Assembly: GCA_022036555.1 (NCBI GenBank)
Contig: CM039119.1
Coordinates: 3,410,001 to 3,474,000 of the forward strand
Direction: 5' to 3'
Length of the DNA stretch: 64,000 bases
Source of the DNA: Microstegium vimineum
Lineage: Eukaryota; Streptophyta; Magnoliopsida; Poales; Poaceae
Position numbers and translations under genes: made by a program. Positions 1 to 11,762 of the stretch are shown here, piece after piece. The notes below the pieces were generated by a model. It was not told the DNA's origin. It made no database searches and saw only the letters and a program-made list of their open reading frames with translations. The number at the start of each line of letters is the position of its first letter. The first letter of the stretch is position 1.

Positions 1-1
1 G

Positions 2-550
2 GCGATCCGCAGCTGGGTCGAGGTCTTCACGGCCACTGCCGTTGGTGTCTTCATAGACAAGACCATCCACATCAACACCTACGATCAGCTCTTCGCTGCC
101 GCCACCAACCCTGATTACGGCGCCAGGCTGCAAGAGCTTTTTGTAGCGCTCTGCAGCACCTCCGTGGAGACACTGGTCAAGACCTCACATGGCGTCCTGT
201 CCAGTACCAGCAGAAATGCCAATGGCACTAGCAGCAGCTCTGATTCCGGCAGCAATGGTGGGGCTGGTGAAGGGTGGGTGGAGACAGTGTCGAGTGCGCT
301 GGCGGTGCCAAGCAACCGCAGACTTGTTGTGGATTTGACAGGCAGGGCGACATTTGAGGCAGTGCAGTCATTCCTGGAGTTTGTGCTGTGGAAACTGCAC
401 GCCGGTGCAAGAGCTGGAGGTGATGTCACAATTGGGGCTGGATTGCGTGCTTTGAGGCATATGAGTTATAGGTCCATGGTAGTTGCCACGATTTGCATAG
501 CATTATGCCTGCATGTCTTGAATGGCACATGGCTCTTTGTTCCATCTTGA
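2..550 (+). CDS. PHLOEM PROTEIN 2-LIKE A10-type protein, C-terminal part (5' end outside window)
   Basis: An open frame enters from the left edge (codons start at base 2) and ends at the TGA at 548-550, giving the last 182 residues. The end of the protein resembles the plant PP2-like A10 family as I remember it: a conserved Leu-Arg-Ala-Leu-Arg-His-Met-Ser-Tyr-Arg-Ser stretch followed by a single hydrophobic C-terminal segment of about 20 residues, likely a membrane anchor. A Ser/Gly/Asn-rich low-complexity linker lies in the middle (about bases 200-270). Despite the name, such proteins lack a clear lectin domain in this part, and their function is not established. No splice sites are needed inside the visible part. 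The family call is from memory of the C-terminal motif; the reading frame itself is clear. Confidence 0.65.
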   Translation, partial: AIRSWVEVFTATAVGVFIDKTIHINTYDQLFAAATNPDYGARLQELFVALCSTSVETLVKTSHGVLSSTSRNANGTSSSSDSGSNGGAGEGWVETVSSALAVPSNRRLVVDLTGRATFEAVQSFLEFVLWKLHAGARAGGDVTIGAGLRALRHMSYRSMVVATICIALCLHVLNGTWLFVPS

Positions 551-2324
551 GAACTGGACATTCCAGAATTCTGATTGATGATTTTACAGTTTATATCCCA
601 GCTGTATTTGCTGTATGATTATGTGCCACTAACAGAGTATAGTATACAAGGAAGCTGTAAATTCAAAATGGTGGATGTGGGGCATGGAAAAGAAGTTGAT
701 TGCTAAATCGTTGCAAGCCTTCTTGTGTAATAATTATCACTGTACATTCAGTTAAAACAAAATATGTTCATTTAACCTTGCTCCTATTGATCAATAATAG
801 TTTTAGTGGGTTCTATTCTATTCTGGAAACAGGTCCAATTTACCTCCCTGAATCTTGACACTAGTTTCCAGTTGATAATGAAAGTGTGACGTTTCCTTCC
901 AGTAATTGTCAGTTACCTCCATGCATTTTTTACCAACTTGTTTTAGTGCTTCTCTTTGTACTTTGATACAATCTTCTGTGTTCAGTAAATTATCGCCTAT
1001 ATAACAGATGTGCCATTTGTGTTCAGGAGATGTTGATTTGCTTTTGGTTGTCACACCTATTTATTTATTTATTTAATTTTCTTCTAAAGCTGATGTGGAT
1101 CGCAGATACAAAGTAATCTACCACTACCAGGTCATTTCTGTACTCTTTTCTGAAGCTTATTTGCACTATTTCCTTATGTTTGTATCACTTCTGTTTACAA
1201 AATGTGGTTAGATCTCTTGTCACATAACACTGCTGTTTCCTTACCTGTGCTTGGTATCAATCCTATTGCTAAGTTGGCTGTGTCAAATTGGTAAAATATT
1301 TCCAGTGGCTCACTTATGTTGGTTAGGCTGAAGTACTGAGATAGCTGTTTATCTCAGTTTGTACTGAAGCGCTGAGATGTAACTGTTAATATTTAGGAGC
1401 TTTTCTCTACCTTGTCTCATGGGATTGTTATATTTGATCGAAATTATGTTTTCTGCTTGTATAGCGTGGTGTCTGGGTGCGTCCGTTTTGATGCCCCAGA
1501 CCTAGGCTCAAGCCACTGTGGGCGTTCCATGTGGTGCTGCATTTTTTTAAGTAATTGCTCGTTGTGCAAACTGCCTTCTGAAGCAGGTGAATAGTGCCAC
1601 TGGCCGGGCAGTTTTTGGGACTTTTTCTAGGTCCAGGAGTGGTTTGGTCTCTTCTTTAAGACAATGCCGTGGAGGCCGTCTTCCCCCAAATTCTGGTTTT
1701 AAACAAGTTGGGCTAAGGTCCTGCAGATTCTTTATTTCTCCATACCATTTTCCATTTTGTAATTCGAATGTGACTATTTGCTTTCCTTTTGTAGTTACCT
1801 AATTCTGATGTCATCAATTTAACTTATTTGAATTTGATTCTTGAGCTGATGCAGATTGCAGAGACAAAGCAATATACCACTATCAGAGCTTGCATCATCT
1901 TTGTTTGCAAATCAGGTTAGAAGATTTCTTTTCACATAATTCCACTTTTTTTCTACCTGTGCTTTTACAGTTTTATCCGCCATTTATTTCCTACATGTTG
2001 CTAGATTCACTTTTAGTCATAAAAAAAAATCAGGTTAGAATATTTCTTTTCACGTAATACCCACCTTCCCTACATGTTGCCCACCCAGGATGGCATGCTC
2101 TGTGGACATCCAAGCCATTACCCTGTGATATCAAGATTTCATTCTAGAGACAAATTTGACGGTGATATTCATTGGTTGATAGTTTTTTTTCGGGGTGGTA
2201 ATGTGTACCTCTTCCGGAGGGCCTTCTTCTCTGGGATGCTGGGCTTGTTCTCGTAATCTCCATAACACTGGCAGGTTAGGGTTTTGGATTGGGGTTTGGG
2301 GATGCACTGATGTTGGAGCCTTGT
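551..2324. other. 3' flank of the first gene; no gene seen
   Basis: The first few hundred bases are probably the 3'UTR and terminator region of the PP2-A10-like gene. The rest is AT-rich with only short, unconvincing frames. Two stretches near 1080-1190 and 1830-1900 resemble each other (a 'gctgatg..gatcgcaga' type block followed by 'aaagtaat..accactaccag'), suggesting a local duplication. Confidence 0.4.
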
Positions 2325-2450
2325 GGCCTGTTCGTTTGGCTTATCAGCCGGCTTATCAGCCACCGAAACAGTGTTTTTATCTCACAAGAAAACAGCCAAA
2401 AACAGCCACAGCCGGCTTATCAGCCACCAGAACGACCAAGCGAACAGGCC
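2325..2450. mobile_element. Short MITE with TIRs (hAT-like)
   Basis: The left end reads GGCCTGTTCGTTTGG and the right end, reverse-complemented, reads GGCCTGTTCGCTTGG, so the terminal inverted repeats are 14/15 identical. Inside are repeated subterminal copies of 'cttatcagcc' in both orientations. The size (126 bp), lack of coding capacity and subterminal repeats fit a MITE common in grass introns and gene flanks. I could not find a clean 8-bp target duplication, so the superfamily is inference. Confidence 0.7.
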
Positions 2451-2683
2451 CAAGTCTGGTTTTTTTTTTCTGACATAACACTACAATCTGTACTTGCACT
2501 GTTCGTCATTTCAATTTTCACACAAGGCATGTCACAAAATTAGTATGTACCAGATCTACAAATTTTTGCACGTATCTATTTTAGTCTGTACTGAATTGCT
2601 GATACAATGTCTCAAGAATTTGATTTATTTTGTTTGGTTATGTGCTCGTTGGTGCAGAGTTGTATTTCTTCCCTAGCCAACTT

Positions 2684-2865
2684 GGGCCCTGTTTGGATCC
2701 CTAGGGATTTTAAGAATCCGGATAAAAAAAATCTCATAATCCTAAAATCTATTCCAAATATGCTACAAATTTAGAAGATTCTGACACATAGGCACAGAAT
2801 CCAAGAAACATGAGAGATTATTTTTATCTAGAATCCAGATTTTGGAATCCAATCCAAACATGCCC
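2684..2865. mobile_element. Short MITE with TIRs beginning GGGC.TGTTTGGAT
   Basis: The left end GGGCCCTGTTTGGATCC pairs with the right end, whose reverse complement starts GGGCATGTTTGGATTGG. The 182-bp interior is AT-rich and non-coding, with inward-facing 'ggattcc/ggaatcc' repeats. The 'GTTTGGAT' terminus is typical of abundant grass MITEs. The target duplication is not clear. Confidence 0.65.
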
Positions 2866-5072
2866 TTGGTAGAAGGCTTTCAGAGTCCAAACATTCTCTT
2901 TGTCTACACTGTACCAAGAGTACAGTTCGTTAGTACTGTTTGAAAATCTAGCCTGCATTCATGGCCCCTGACTTTCTTTAAAATCATTCCGTATGAGATT
3001 GTGCCGCTGTGGTGTTCATATCATATTTCTAACTTTGCTGCTGGGTTCGTCTGGAGCATAGCAATTAGGTTGGCAAACCTGGGATGTTTTCAAATTGTAT
3101 TGTCCAAGTCCAAGAGCATTAATTCCATAGTTGAGAAACTGATGCTTCGAAAATCTCAGTGGCTGGCTGGCAGGCTGCAGGTATGTTCAGGAATTTCAGG
3201 GCAAGGGTTAGAAAATTCCTACCGTACAATCAGCATGGCCATGTCAAATTTGGAGTACTGCCTCTGGGTATCCCAGTCTCAGGTGTGAACGCAGACCTTG
3301 CATGAAATTCTCCGTCTCACGTTTTAAGTCAAGATCAGGCCTTCCTTCTCCCACCAGATCTGTACGGGGAGAAGAAGAGGCTACAGGTAATGAATGGTTC
3401 CAGAACCAGTGACCTTTTTGTTTCTCCATGGAGAATTGTATGCTACTATCCTGGCCTACCTTTCATGATTAAAGATTGTTTGACCAGCACTTGTCTTGCA
3501 TGAATCAGGTTTCCTATTGTGCGTCGTCCATACATTTTTATGATCATCATCAAAGGGAAGCTCTTCTGTAGCATGCAGACTGTGACATCAGACAGTGTGC
3601 TGGTCAGAGCGTCTGGGGGAGGGCAGGATGCACACGCAGGCAGGTCGTGATCAAGCTCCCATCTGCGTGTACTACTCCTCAACAGGTCATGAAAGAGAGG
3701 GTGCAGTTCTGGAAGAAATTAAAAAGCGCAAGCAAGCTGTCGCCATGGCAGATGGCAGGCACGGATATGTGGTCAACTCTGTCGTCGCCATCGCCCCAGT
3801 TAATCTGATAGCTAAGCTGACGGCTCCATATACCACATTATCTCACCATGTCATGCATACAGATAATAGTCGCAGCCTCATCTGTCGCCGCCGATCCAGA
3901 AGAACACAAGACGGTACACGTCAGCGTCGACCCGCTGTCTGCTGGAGAAGGGCATGTCCAGACGAGTCAGTCAGCTGCTTAGCCAGTAAACGTTGTATTA
4001 AGAATCTAAGAGATGGTGTAGTGGATGAAGTAATGGGAGAACGGCATCTGTCAGGTGTTCTAGAGACATGCCATGCTTATCTTATCTTGTGCATATATGG
4101 CAGCACGAGTGCAGATGGAGCAATCCATGGGCGGGCAGGTATGGTGGTGTCGTCAACTTCGTGCATGCATATACAAAACTGCTGACCTGACCCTCTCCTC
4201 CTGGATGGATACATACATATATGTAGCAGTAAGGTCAATGGCTGGCTCTGTCACGGTGTCTTCTGATAAGCTAGATTCGGACAAAATCTTGTGGCTGTTG
4301 TTTGACCCGTTGCGCGCGTCGGTGTGTGTGTCAGGGAAGTCGTCATCGCTGGACATACATACTACCAGATCAGGCGTCCGGAAGATGCAGTACGTGCTGC
4401 CGATGGATGGATGGATGGATGGATAATGCATCAGCAGCAGTTTTGTTTTTTTTTACTTGCTATATATATATATATATACAGTACATATGTTTTGAACCGT
4501 TTATGTATATATACAGTACAAAATGCTATGGCACTGAATTTGCGGGCTAGAGAAGAGATTTGTATTGTTGTGGTGTTTTAACTGAATTTGATTTCTTTTG
4601 ATCGAAATTAATTAAGACAAAAAAGTAGTTTAGGGGATTCGTGGTTTCGCAGTTTGATGAGCACGCACACATGAACGAACAGGCGCATTCACGGTTCAGA
4701 GACGACCCTGAGAACGTACGTGAATCCGGAATTGACTCTCGAATTGAGTGGTACAATTCCATGCGTTTTTCCCCGGCCAGAAGAGTTCCGTGAATAACAA
4801 TACCGAAAAACTTTGAGATACACCGGGTTGCAATATTAATTATACAGTGAAACGATCGAGGAACCACCTCTCCCCTCGAGGATGGATATGGATCGTCAGG
4901 GGTGATATGATCGACATGCATGGAAATAAACTGGAAACTGTTATTGACACCATGCACAGCACGGAGAGTGAAAGAAATTAAGAAAGAACAGGAGCCAACG
5001 CATGTTTTGCATATAGATGATGTAGCCTACTGTAGGTAGAGGATGCATGATCCATTCATGGATCCATGTTAT
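2866..5072. other. Intergenic region with microsatellites; no confident gene
   Basis: This covers the tail-to-tail space between the PP2-A10-like gene and the PSK gene. It probably includes the PSK 3'UTR next to 5072. A 196-codon open frame (3595-4185, +) shows no recognisable domain. Simple repeats sit at about 4402-4424 (GGAT)n and 4461-4479 (TA)n. Confidence 0.4.
4402..4424. repeat. (GGAT)n microsatellite
   Basis: Tandem GATG/GGAT units in the intergenic region, followed 40 bases later by a short (TA)n run. Confidence 0.8.
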
Positions 5073-5433
5073 TCAGTTGTGGTGCTGCTGGGTGTAGATG
5101 TAGTCGGTGTGCGCGGCGAGCGTGCGCCTCATCATGCACTCGTCCTCGTCGTTGGCGCCCTCGCACCCGCCTGCCGATCCCTGCTGCTTCTGCAGGGCAG
5201 CCGGAAAAGGAACGGTTAGAGAAAGAAAGAGAAACCCCAAACAATCGATGGAGACCGCCGCCGGAGATGGGGAGGAGTTGCGACGTCCGCGCACGCACGC
5301 GTACCTGGTCATGAGAAGAGACGGCGGCCGCCGCCGGGTCGTCCCGGGCGGCGCTGGCCACTGGGGCAGTCGACGCCGCCGCCAGCAGGAGGACCGCCGC
5401 CAGCACCATCACCGTCGCCGCTCTCCTCGCCAT
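5073..5433 (-). CDS. PSK: Phytosulfokine (PSK) precursor
   Basis: This encodes a secreted prepropeptide of 81 residues, processed to the tyrosine-sulfated pentapeptide hormone PSK, which promotes cell growth through LRR receptor kinases. Exon 1 is 5305-5433 and exon 2 is 5073-5189, joined by a GT-AG intron in phase 0. Residues 1 to about 29 form an Ala/Leu/Val-rich signal peptide. Exon 2 carries the family signature: an acidic Cys-containing stretch, then Arg-Arg-Thr-Leu-Ala-Ala-His-Thr-Asp, then the hormone YIYTQ at residues 73-77, and a short His-rich tail. The Asp before the first Tyr is the known sulfation determinant. The start at 5433 is preferred over an upstream in-frame Met (5547) because only it places the signal peptide at the N-terminus. 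It lies in the same orientation as the DDM1 gene upstream. Confidence 0.95.
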
Positions 5434-6534
5434 GACGATGTTCGGTCGGTCGGTCGGAGAATGGATGGGCCGGTGTTGTTGGTTGGATCCGCCGAGACGA
5501 GCGGAGAGATGAAGGGACTGCTGCCGTGCTCGTCGGTTTCGAGTCACCGGAGGCGGCGGAGCGGAAATTAATGGTGGGCGAGTGGACGGACGGCCTTGTG
5601 TATTTGAAGGCCCTGCCGCCCTGGCTACAGTACAGCCAGCCTACGTGGCCGTGCGCGCGGGGGCTTGACCGATTCACCACCCGCGATGGTCTCGGCGTGA
5701 CGAGCCGTGTTGCGTAGCGCGTCACGCACGCCGGCCGCTCAGCTGCTGCTCTCTACGTTCCCAAAAAAAAAAGCTGCTGCTCTCTACTTGTACTGTACTG
5801 TACCTTGGCAATCACCAGAGGAGCCATGCCAGCAAGTCACTACTGCTTCAATGCCTGTGCCTCATACATGGCACACTGGCAGGCAGGCAGGCAGGGCGGG
5901 TGATGACTTGCCGTCAACAATAGAGGTCAACTTGCTGTAACATTCGTTTTGTCGTGTACAGAAAAAAAAAATCAAGAAACCGGTCTCTGTAACCCAAGTG
6001 CAGCACGCACATGACACGTGAATGTTGGTTCAGCTACTGTTCATTCACGGTGGTGGTGGTGCGTGCAAACATAGCATAAGCTAGCCGAATCGTTGTGTTG
6101 AGATATACGACAGGCAAATTAAGTCAATATCATACACCAGCAATTCAGCAAAGCACCCAGCTTAGCCCCTCCACGGTCTACGAGGACAGCTGCAGAACGA
6201 ACGAAGCAGCAAAACCGAAATGCAGCACGCGGTTCAGTTCGCACGACACGGCTTACACAGAAGCTTACCACGGACTACTTACTTTTTACTACTAGGCCTA
6301 TAAATAAAGTCTTACTAATCCTAAATTACTTCTGCAGGCGCACCACGCCCCCATTACATTACACATCCAAAACATCGCCTCAGCACAAGCAGCTGCCAGC
6401 CAGCAAACCACCTGATCGTCAGCAGCCCAGAACGCCCAAAGGCGCGGCAGAAGGCCACAAGCCAAAGTGTGCCCAACCAAAACACATCCCCCTCCCCTCG
6501 TAGCAATAGCAACAGCAACGCAACAAGGCGCGAC
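5434..6534. other. PSK promoter/5'UTR and DDM1 3'UTR region
   Basis: The 1.1 kb between two minus-strand genes must hold the PSK promoter (near 5434-5900) and the 3'UTR of DDM1 (below 6535). No other coding frame is convincing. A poly-A run at 5762 and 5964 and a (GGT)n run near 6049 are the only simple repeats. Confidence 0.5.
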
Positions 6535-9500
6535 TCAGCTGGTGAGCGACGAGAGCATGCCGCCGCCGCTCTTGGTCGGCACCACCACCTCCCAGCCTGG
6601 GCCTTTCAGTGCAACAAGAGGAGGCGCGGCGTCAGCGCCGCCAGGTGGACCGGTGAGGTCGCTCCGGTCCATCAGCTTCAGGAGGTCCTCGTCGCTGATG
6701 TCGGTCTGGATCATCCTGTCTTCCTCGTCCTGCTCGTCCTTGAGAAGCGCCAGCAGCTCGGCCTCCTGCGTTCCCACAACAAAGAAAGCAAGCACGTCAG
6801 AGACAGAAAACAGAACCTTTCATATTGCTAGAGCTGCTTGGGATGCGTCTGAGGTATTACATCTAAGACATTAGGCTTAGCTCTGTTTTGCTCAAACTGT
6901 CCCTTGCCGATCACCACATGCTCTAGCTTCAACTTCCCAGAAGCTCTCTTAATCATCCGTCCCTGCAATGATGAGATGATGAGTAAACCTATATATCAAC
7001 TACATTATTTTAACCAAAGCAACAAGTTCAAACTCTGAAAAAAACTGATATCATCAAATTTAACCAAAGCAACAAGTTCAAACTCTAAAGATGACTGATA
7101 TCATCAAACCACACCTCAACAGAATGTGATGTAGCCAGCCTATACACATGCACCGGGCGTGTCTGACCGATCCGGTGGCATCGATCCATAGCCTGCAAAT
7201 CCATCTGAGGATTCTGAAGTAACGCATAAAATTCAGAGTGTTAGAGATATCATCATGGGTAACTCTTAGATAAATAACCATAAGAAGAGATACACATCAT
7301 GTCCCATAAATTATCAAAGAGAATTACCCAGTCACTGTCGTAGAGGATACAGGTATCAGCAGAAGTAAGGTTAATGCCAAGTCCACCAGCCCTTGTGCTC
7401 AGGAGGAAGATACGCATACTGCTATTCAAGTCATTGAATTCTGCAATCTGCCATACGAAATAGAAGCAAACAAACTTATGAGGAAATGCATGGCAATGGA
7501 AGACACATCAAGTACTTCGATGGAGCAAGATTGTTTCCCTCACTTAAGATGTACAAAAGTGTAGCAGAGCACATCTTATAATGACAGTCTTTTAGCTTTT
7601 AGAACAATGGCTACTTTTTTTGTGAACATTTAGAACAATGGTTACTGTAACAAATAGCAATGTGCTTCCAAGCTGCGTACATGACCACTGCACAAACCAT
7701 GATATAAATAGACTTGACAGTTATGCGGGGACGCGGGAAGGGGAGAGGGGTGGATAGGTGATGACAACCCTCCAATACAACTTCATTAGACAGTAACAAT
7801 TAAAACTTGGAGTGTATCAAAATGTATCCAGATCCTAAAAAAAACAGGTTTTGAGGGCTTTGATTTGTACACCCAGAATCTGTAATCTAAAAGATGCCTT
7901 GCAGATCACATGTTATCATGTGCCAAATTCCTGTTCATGCAAACAATCATGGAAGTAACAACATGTGCAATACTAAAGGCCAAAAGTACATAGCCAAGCT
8001 GCCAAGAGGAGAGTTCGACTTCCTGTCACATAGATGTCGTAAAGTAAAATATTAATAACATACTGTCACGGACTACCACATTACCTGCCTCCTCCTTTCT
8101 TCCAATTTTACACTACCATCAATTCGGCAAACATCATGGCCTTTTGAATCAAGGTAATATTCAATAATGTCCAACACTCTTGTCCACTGTGAAAATACTA
8201 GAACCTGCAAATAGAAATACAGTTGAAATGAAATATAAAAGTAGCAGACCTGAACTAGTGTGTGCATATACGATACGAGGACTAGAGAAAACCATATACC
8301 TTGTGCTTCTGTGCAAGCAGGAAATTCATTAACCTGTCAAAAAGTTGGAATTTACCACATTGTTCCAGGATCTTCTCAACAGGTGGATATAAACCTGCAA
8401 GATATAAAACAAAAAATCCACAGTACAAAGAGGTCAGGAGAGAAGCACATAAAAGCAGTAGGTAACAGCCACTGGCCAAAATGGGGCAAACCTGTTGAAT
8501 CAACTTGAGATTCCAAAAGATCAGGATGGTTGCAATTCTTCCTAAGCTGAATCATTAGATTACGCAATACTGCCTTAATGCCAGGTCTCTTCAATACTGC
8601 AGTATGACAAAAAAAAAAAAAAGGCCAGTATGGTTATTAAGCTAGGGACATACTGGTGTACATAAATATGTGCACGTTATTATGACAGCATACCAACATC
8701 TGATTCCTCACGCAAGTAGGAGTCAAAGGTTTTTTCAAGCAAGTGACGCTGGATTTGCTTCTGATGTTCAGTCATGTTGGCATAAATGATTATCTCTTTC
8801 TTTCGTGGAAGCATCTGTTCCACATCCTCCTTCATCCGCCTTAGAAGGAATGGGCGCAAAATAGCATGAAGCTTTGAAACAACATGCAGCCTTTTCTTCT
8901 CATCAGTTTCTTCATCTTTTTCTTCATTTCCTTTCCCAGAAAAATCAAACCTTGAAAGAAGATACTTGTCAGCACAACAAAGGCAAGACAAATCAAATAT
9001 AATGCATGGAATATTAAACAGAAATAGCCCACAAGTTATAGTGTCCGAATATATAAAACATTTTAGAAACTAAACAGAATATAACTGAGCAAATAATACA
9101 ATATTAATTGCTGCTAATGTTCAACAGATATGACATATCCTGATACGTATTTACTATACAAATCAGCAATACACATATTTACTATTCCACACACTTGCAT
9201 TCCAGCTAGAGCATGCATATAGCCAGAAAACTTCACGATAAGTAGGAAAGGAAGGACCTACAGGTTATAATAGGTTATAATTAACAGTTACTCCAGCTTC
9301 ATAATACATTTAGCCTCAAGAGTGTTTGTTTCATGATTACCATAATCATTGTTCAATTACAGAATTTATGGATGCAATATATGGTGATAGAAATGATACT
9401 GCACTTCAGTAATTTTAATCATGATGCTTTAACCGTGCATGCTAAATTATCAAGATATGGGCAGAGAAAACCTAGATAAAGGTTTCCCCAATGCTACATT

Positions 9501-11762
9501 GGAATGTATTATTAACTTATGATTAGGACCTATATATAAGACATTTATGCATCAGGATGACAATTGGCCACAGAAGAACACAATATACGCTTCTAATATA
9601 TATTGTATTGCGCTTCAGTGATGAGCTGCAAATATGAATTGAATATCATGAATAAAATGTTGAAAGAACAAATAGGAAAGCGTGGGTGAATTATACCATG
9701 ACTCAAATTCTTGATGTGACGAGAATATATCAGGCAAAATGAAGTTCAATAGTGACCAGAGCTCTGCTAGATTATTCTGCAGGGGTGTTCCAGTCAAAAG
9801 GAGCTTATTTTCCATTGGTATGCGCTTCAGCTCCCTCAATAATAGACACTTGGAATTTTTCAGCCGATGCCCCTGAAGAAAGAAATATGGAACTGACTTG
9901 TAAATACAAATACAAAAAAGTTAAAAAACAACAACAACAAAAGGTTGACAATTTAGGGAATATGTTTTTCCATCACCTCATCCACAACAACATACTTCCA
10001 CTTATGGACAGCAAGAAATTTAGCATCAGACATGGCCATCTCATATGAAGTCACTACTATCGGAAAATCAGGGCCAACAATTTTGGGCATAAATTTCCTT
10101 CGGATCTCTGCCCGGGTCGCCTTATCTCCATGATATATGATACTAGCCAGAGATGGAGTAAACCTAAAATCAAGTGTAGTGGCATTACTGCATTAGAACA
10201 CCAATGATATGGACAGTGAACAAATACCTTGGATGGTTACCTTGAGATTTCATTCACCCAGTTTGAGAGAGTGGACAGAGGAGCGATTATCAAGTATGGA
10301 CCATGCATGTCTTTTCCTTTCAGATGAGCAAGAAATCCAATTGTCTGAATGGTTTTCCCAAGGCCCATTTGATCAGCCAGTATTCCACTTAGCCCATTCT
10401 GCCATAATGATATAAGCCACTTGACACCCTTTATCTGGTATGACTTTAACTTTCCACCAGTCAATAACGGCACAAGATTGGCCTGCTCTTTTTCCCATCT
10501 TTCTTCTTCTGAGAGAGTACAATCTTCCGCAAGACGATCTTCGCGAGATCTTGTAACCATGGCAGCCACTGCCGTCTTAGCCTTCTTCTGCATAGAGATT
10601 TAGTTTTTTTGTTGTCAGAACTAGTAAAAACTTAACATAACGTTTGATTCTTTAGAAAAAAATTATTTGTCAATATTTTTTTCCTTATATACTAACTTGA
10701 ATATGACCCTCAGAAAAATATGAGTAAAGTTTCATAATCATATATCCATTTGATCAGTAGATGCCAACAACTCAAACAAACCATAGAACATTATCCTTGT
10801 ATCCCGACTCTTACTGAGGAATGCAACTGGGTTCAAGCTTCACCCATCTTTGAACAACTTTTTCAACTTATAATTTGTGTGTCTATTAACTACAGCAGAA
10901 CAAGGCTACACCTAAAATGATGAGCAGCAGCAAGATCCTAAGCATAAGTCCAGCAGTATCAAATGTTTACTATTAATGAATCAAGATATGCAGACAGCAT
11001 ATAGTATTTTAGTAAGGTAGATATGATAAAACCTGATGATCCAAAACTGCAGACAACACACATAACAAACTACAAAAGATGGACAACAACGTATGAATCT
11101 GCGCTCACATCATTGTACACTGGCTTTGCTTTCCTCTTCCGGCCACGCCCTTTCTTCTTCTCTTCCACCTGTGGCTCTTCAGCTTGAGTTTCAACAGTTT
11201 CCTGTTTAACAACCACGCAACACCACTATCGTCAGCAAAAAAAAGCAAAGCCGTACAAGAATGAAAAACATATAAAATTTCTTGTCAACACACGGTGGGA
11301 TTTACATACTTCAGCAATTCGATCCATGTTCTCTAGTAGAAACTCCGAAAACATTTGTGTCTTCGAGAGCAGCTCATCTAACTTGTTATACCGTGTCTCA
11401 GGATCAACAGCGAGTCTTGCAGCCTCCTCCCTCTTCCTGGCTTCCTCTTGCTCCTGTGCCTTGAGCCGGGTGTCTTCAAGCTGCTCCTCTTCCTTTTTCA
11501 TAGCTTCAGTGATGAGGGATGCATCACCATTCTTGGCCTCCAGGTCAATTGGTAACGAATCCAAGATTCCATCAGCTGGCTCATCTTTCACAGGCTCCAA
11601 TAGCTGTTCTTCCTCCTTAAGGACAGGGAGTGTGTCACCACCGTTACACTCAAACTTAATAGGGGAAGCATCCCGCATGTCACCACCGTTAGCCTCAAAC
11701 TTAACAGGGGAAGCCTCCCAATTCTTGGCAGGGCTAACATCGGACATTGAAAGTGTCCCCAT
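6535..11762 (-). CDS. DDM1: SNF2-family chromatin remodeler DDM1 (DECREASE IN DNA METHYLATION 1 / LSH-HELLS type)
   Basis: The nucleosome-remodelling ATPase needed for DNA methylation and silencing of transposons; nuclear. Thirteen coding exons with GT-AG introns: 11310-11762, 11109-11201, 10241-10587, 9977-10163, 9697-9872, 8694-8950, 8492-8596, 8300-8394, 8085-8204, 7328-7447, 7115-7213, 6861-6962, 6535-6765. They join in frame to 794 residues, near the 764 of the Arabidopsis protein. The N-terminus is acidic with a basic KKKGRGRKRK patch. ATPase motifs: ADQMGLGKT (about 253-261, with the Gln characteristic of DDM1), DEGH box (359-362), LTGTPLQNN (386-394). Helicase-C motifs: VLVFSQWT (572-579), STRAGGLGINL (628-638), MDRCHRIGQTRP (660-671). 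The end, GPGWEVV..SGGGMLSSL, matches DDM1. The start is the first in-frame ATG; the frame stays open upstream into the 5'UTR exon. Confidence 0.97.

Noticed and set aside
3595..4185. 196-codon plus-strand open frame
   Set aside because: No recognisable domain, mixed composition and no supporting splice structure; probably chance.
4547..4957. 136-codon minus-strand open frame
   Set aside because: No domain; likely lies in the PSK 3' flank.
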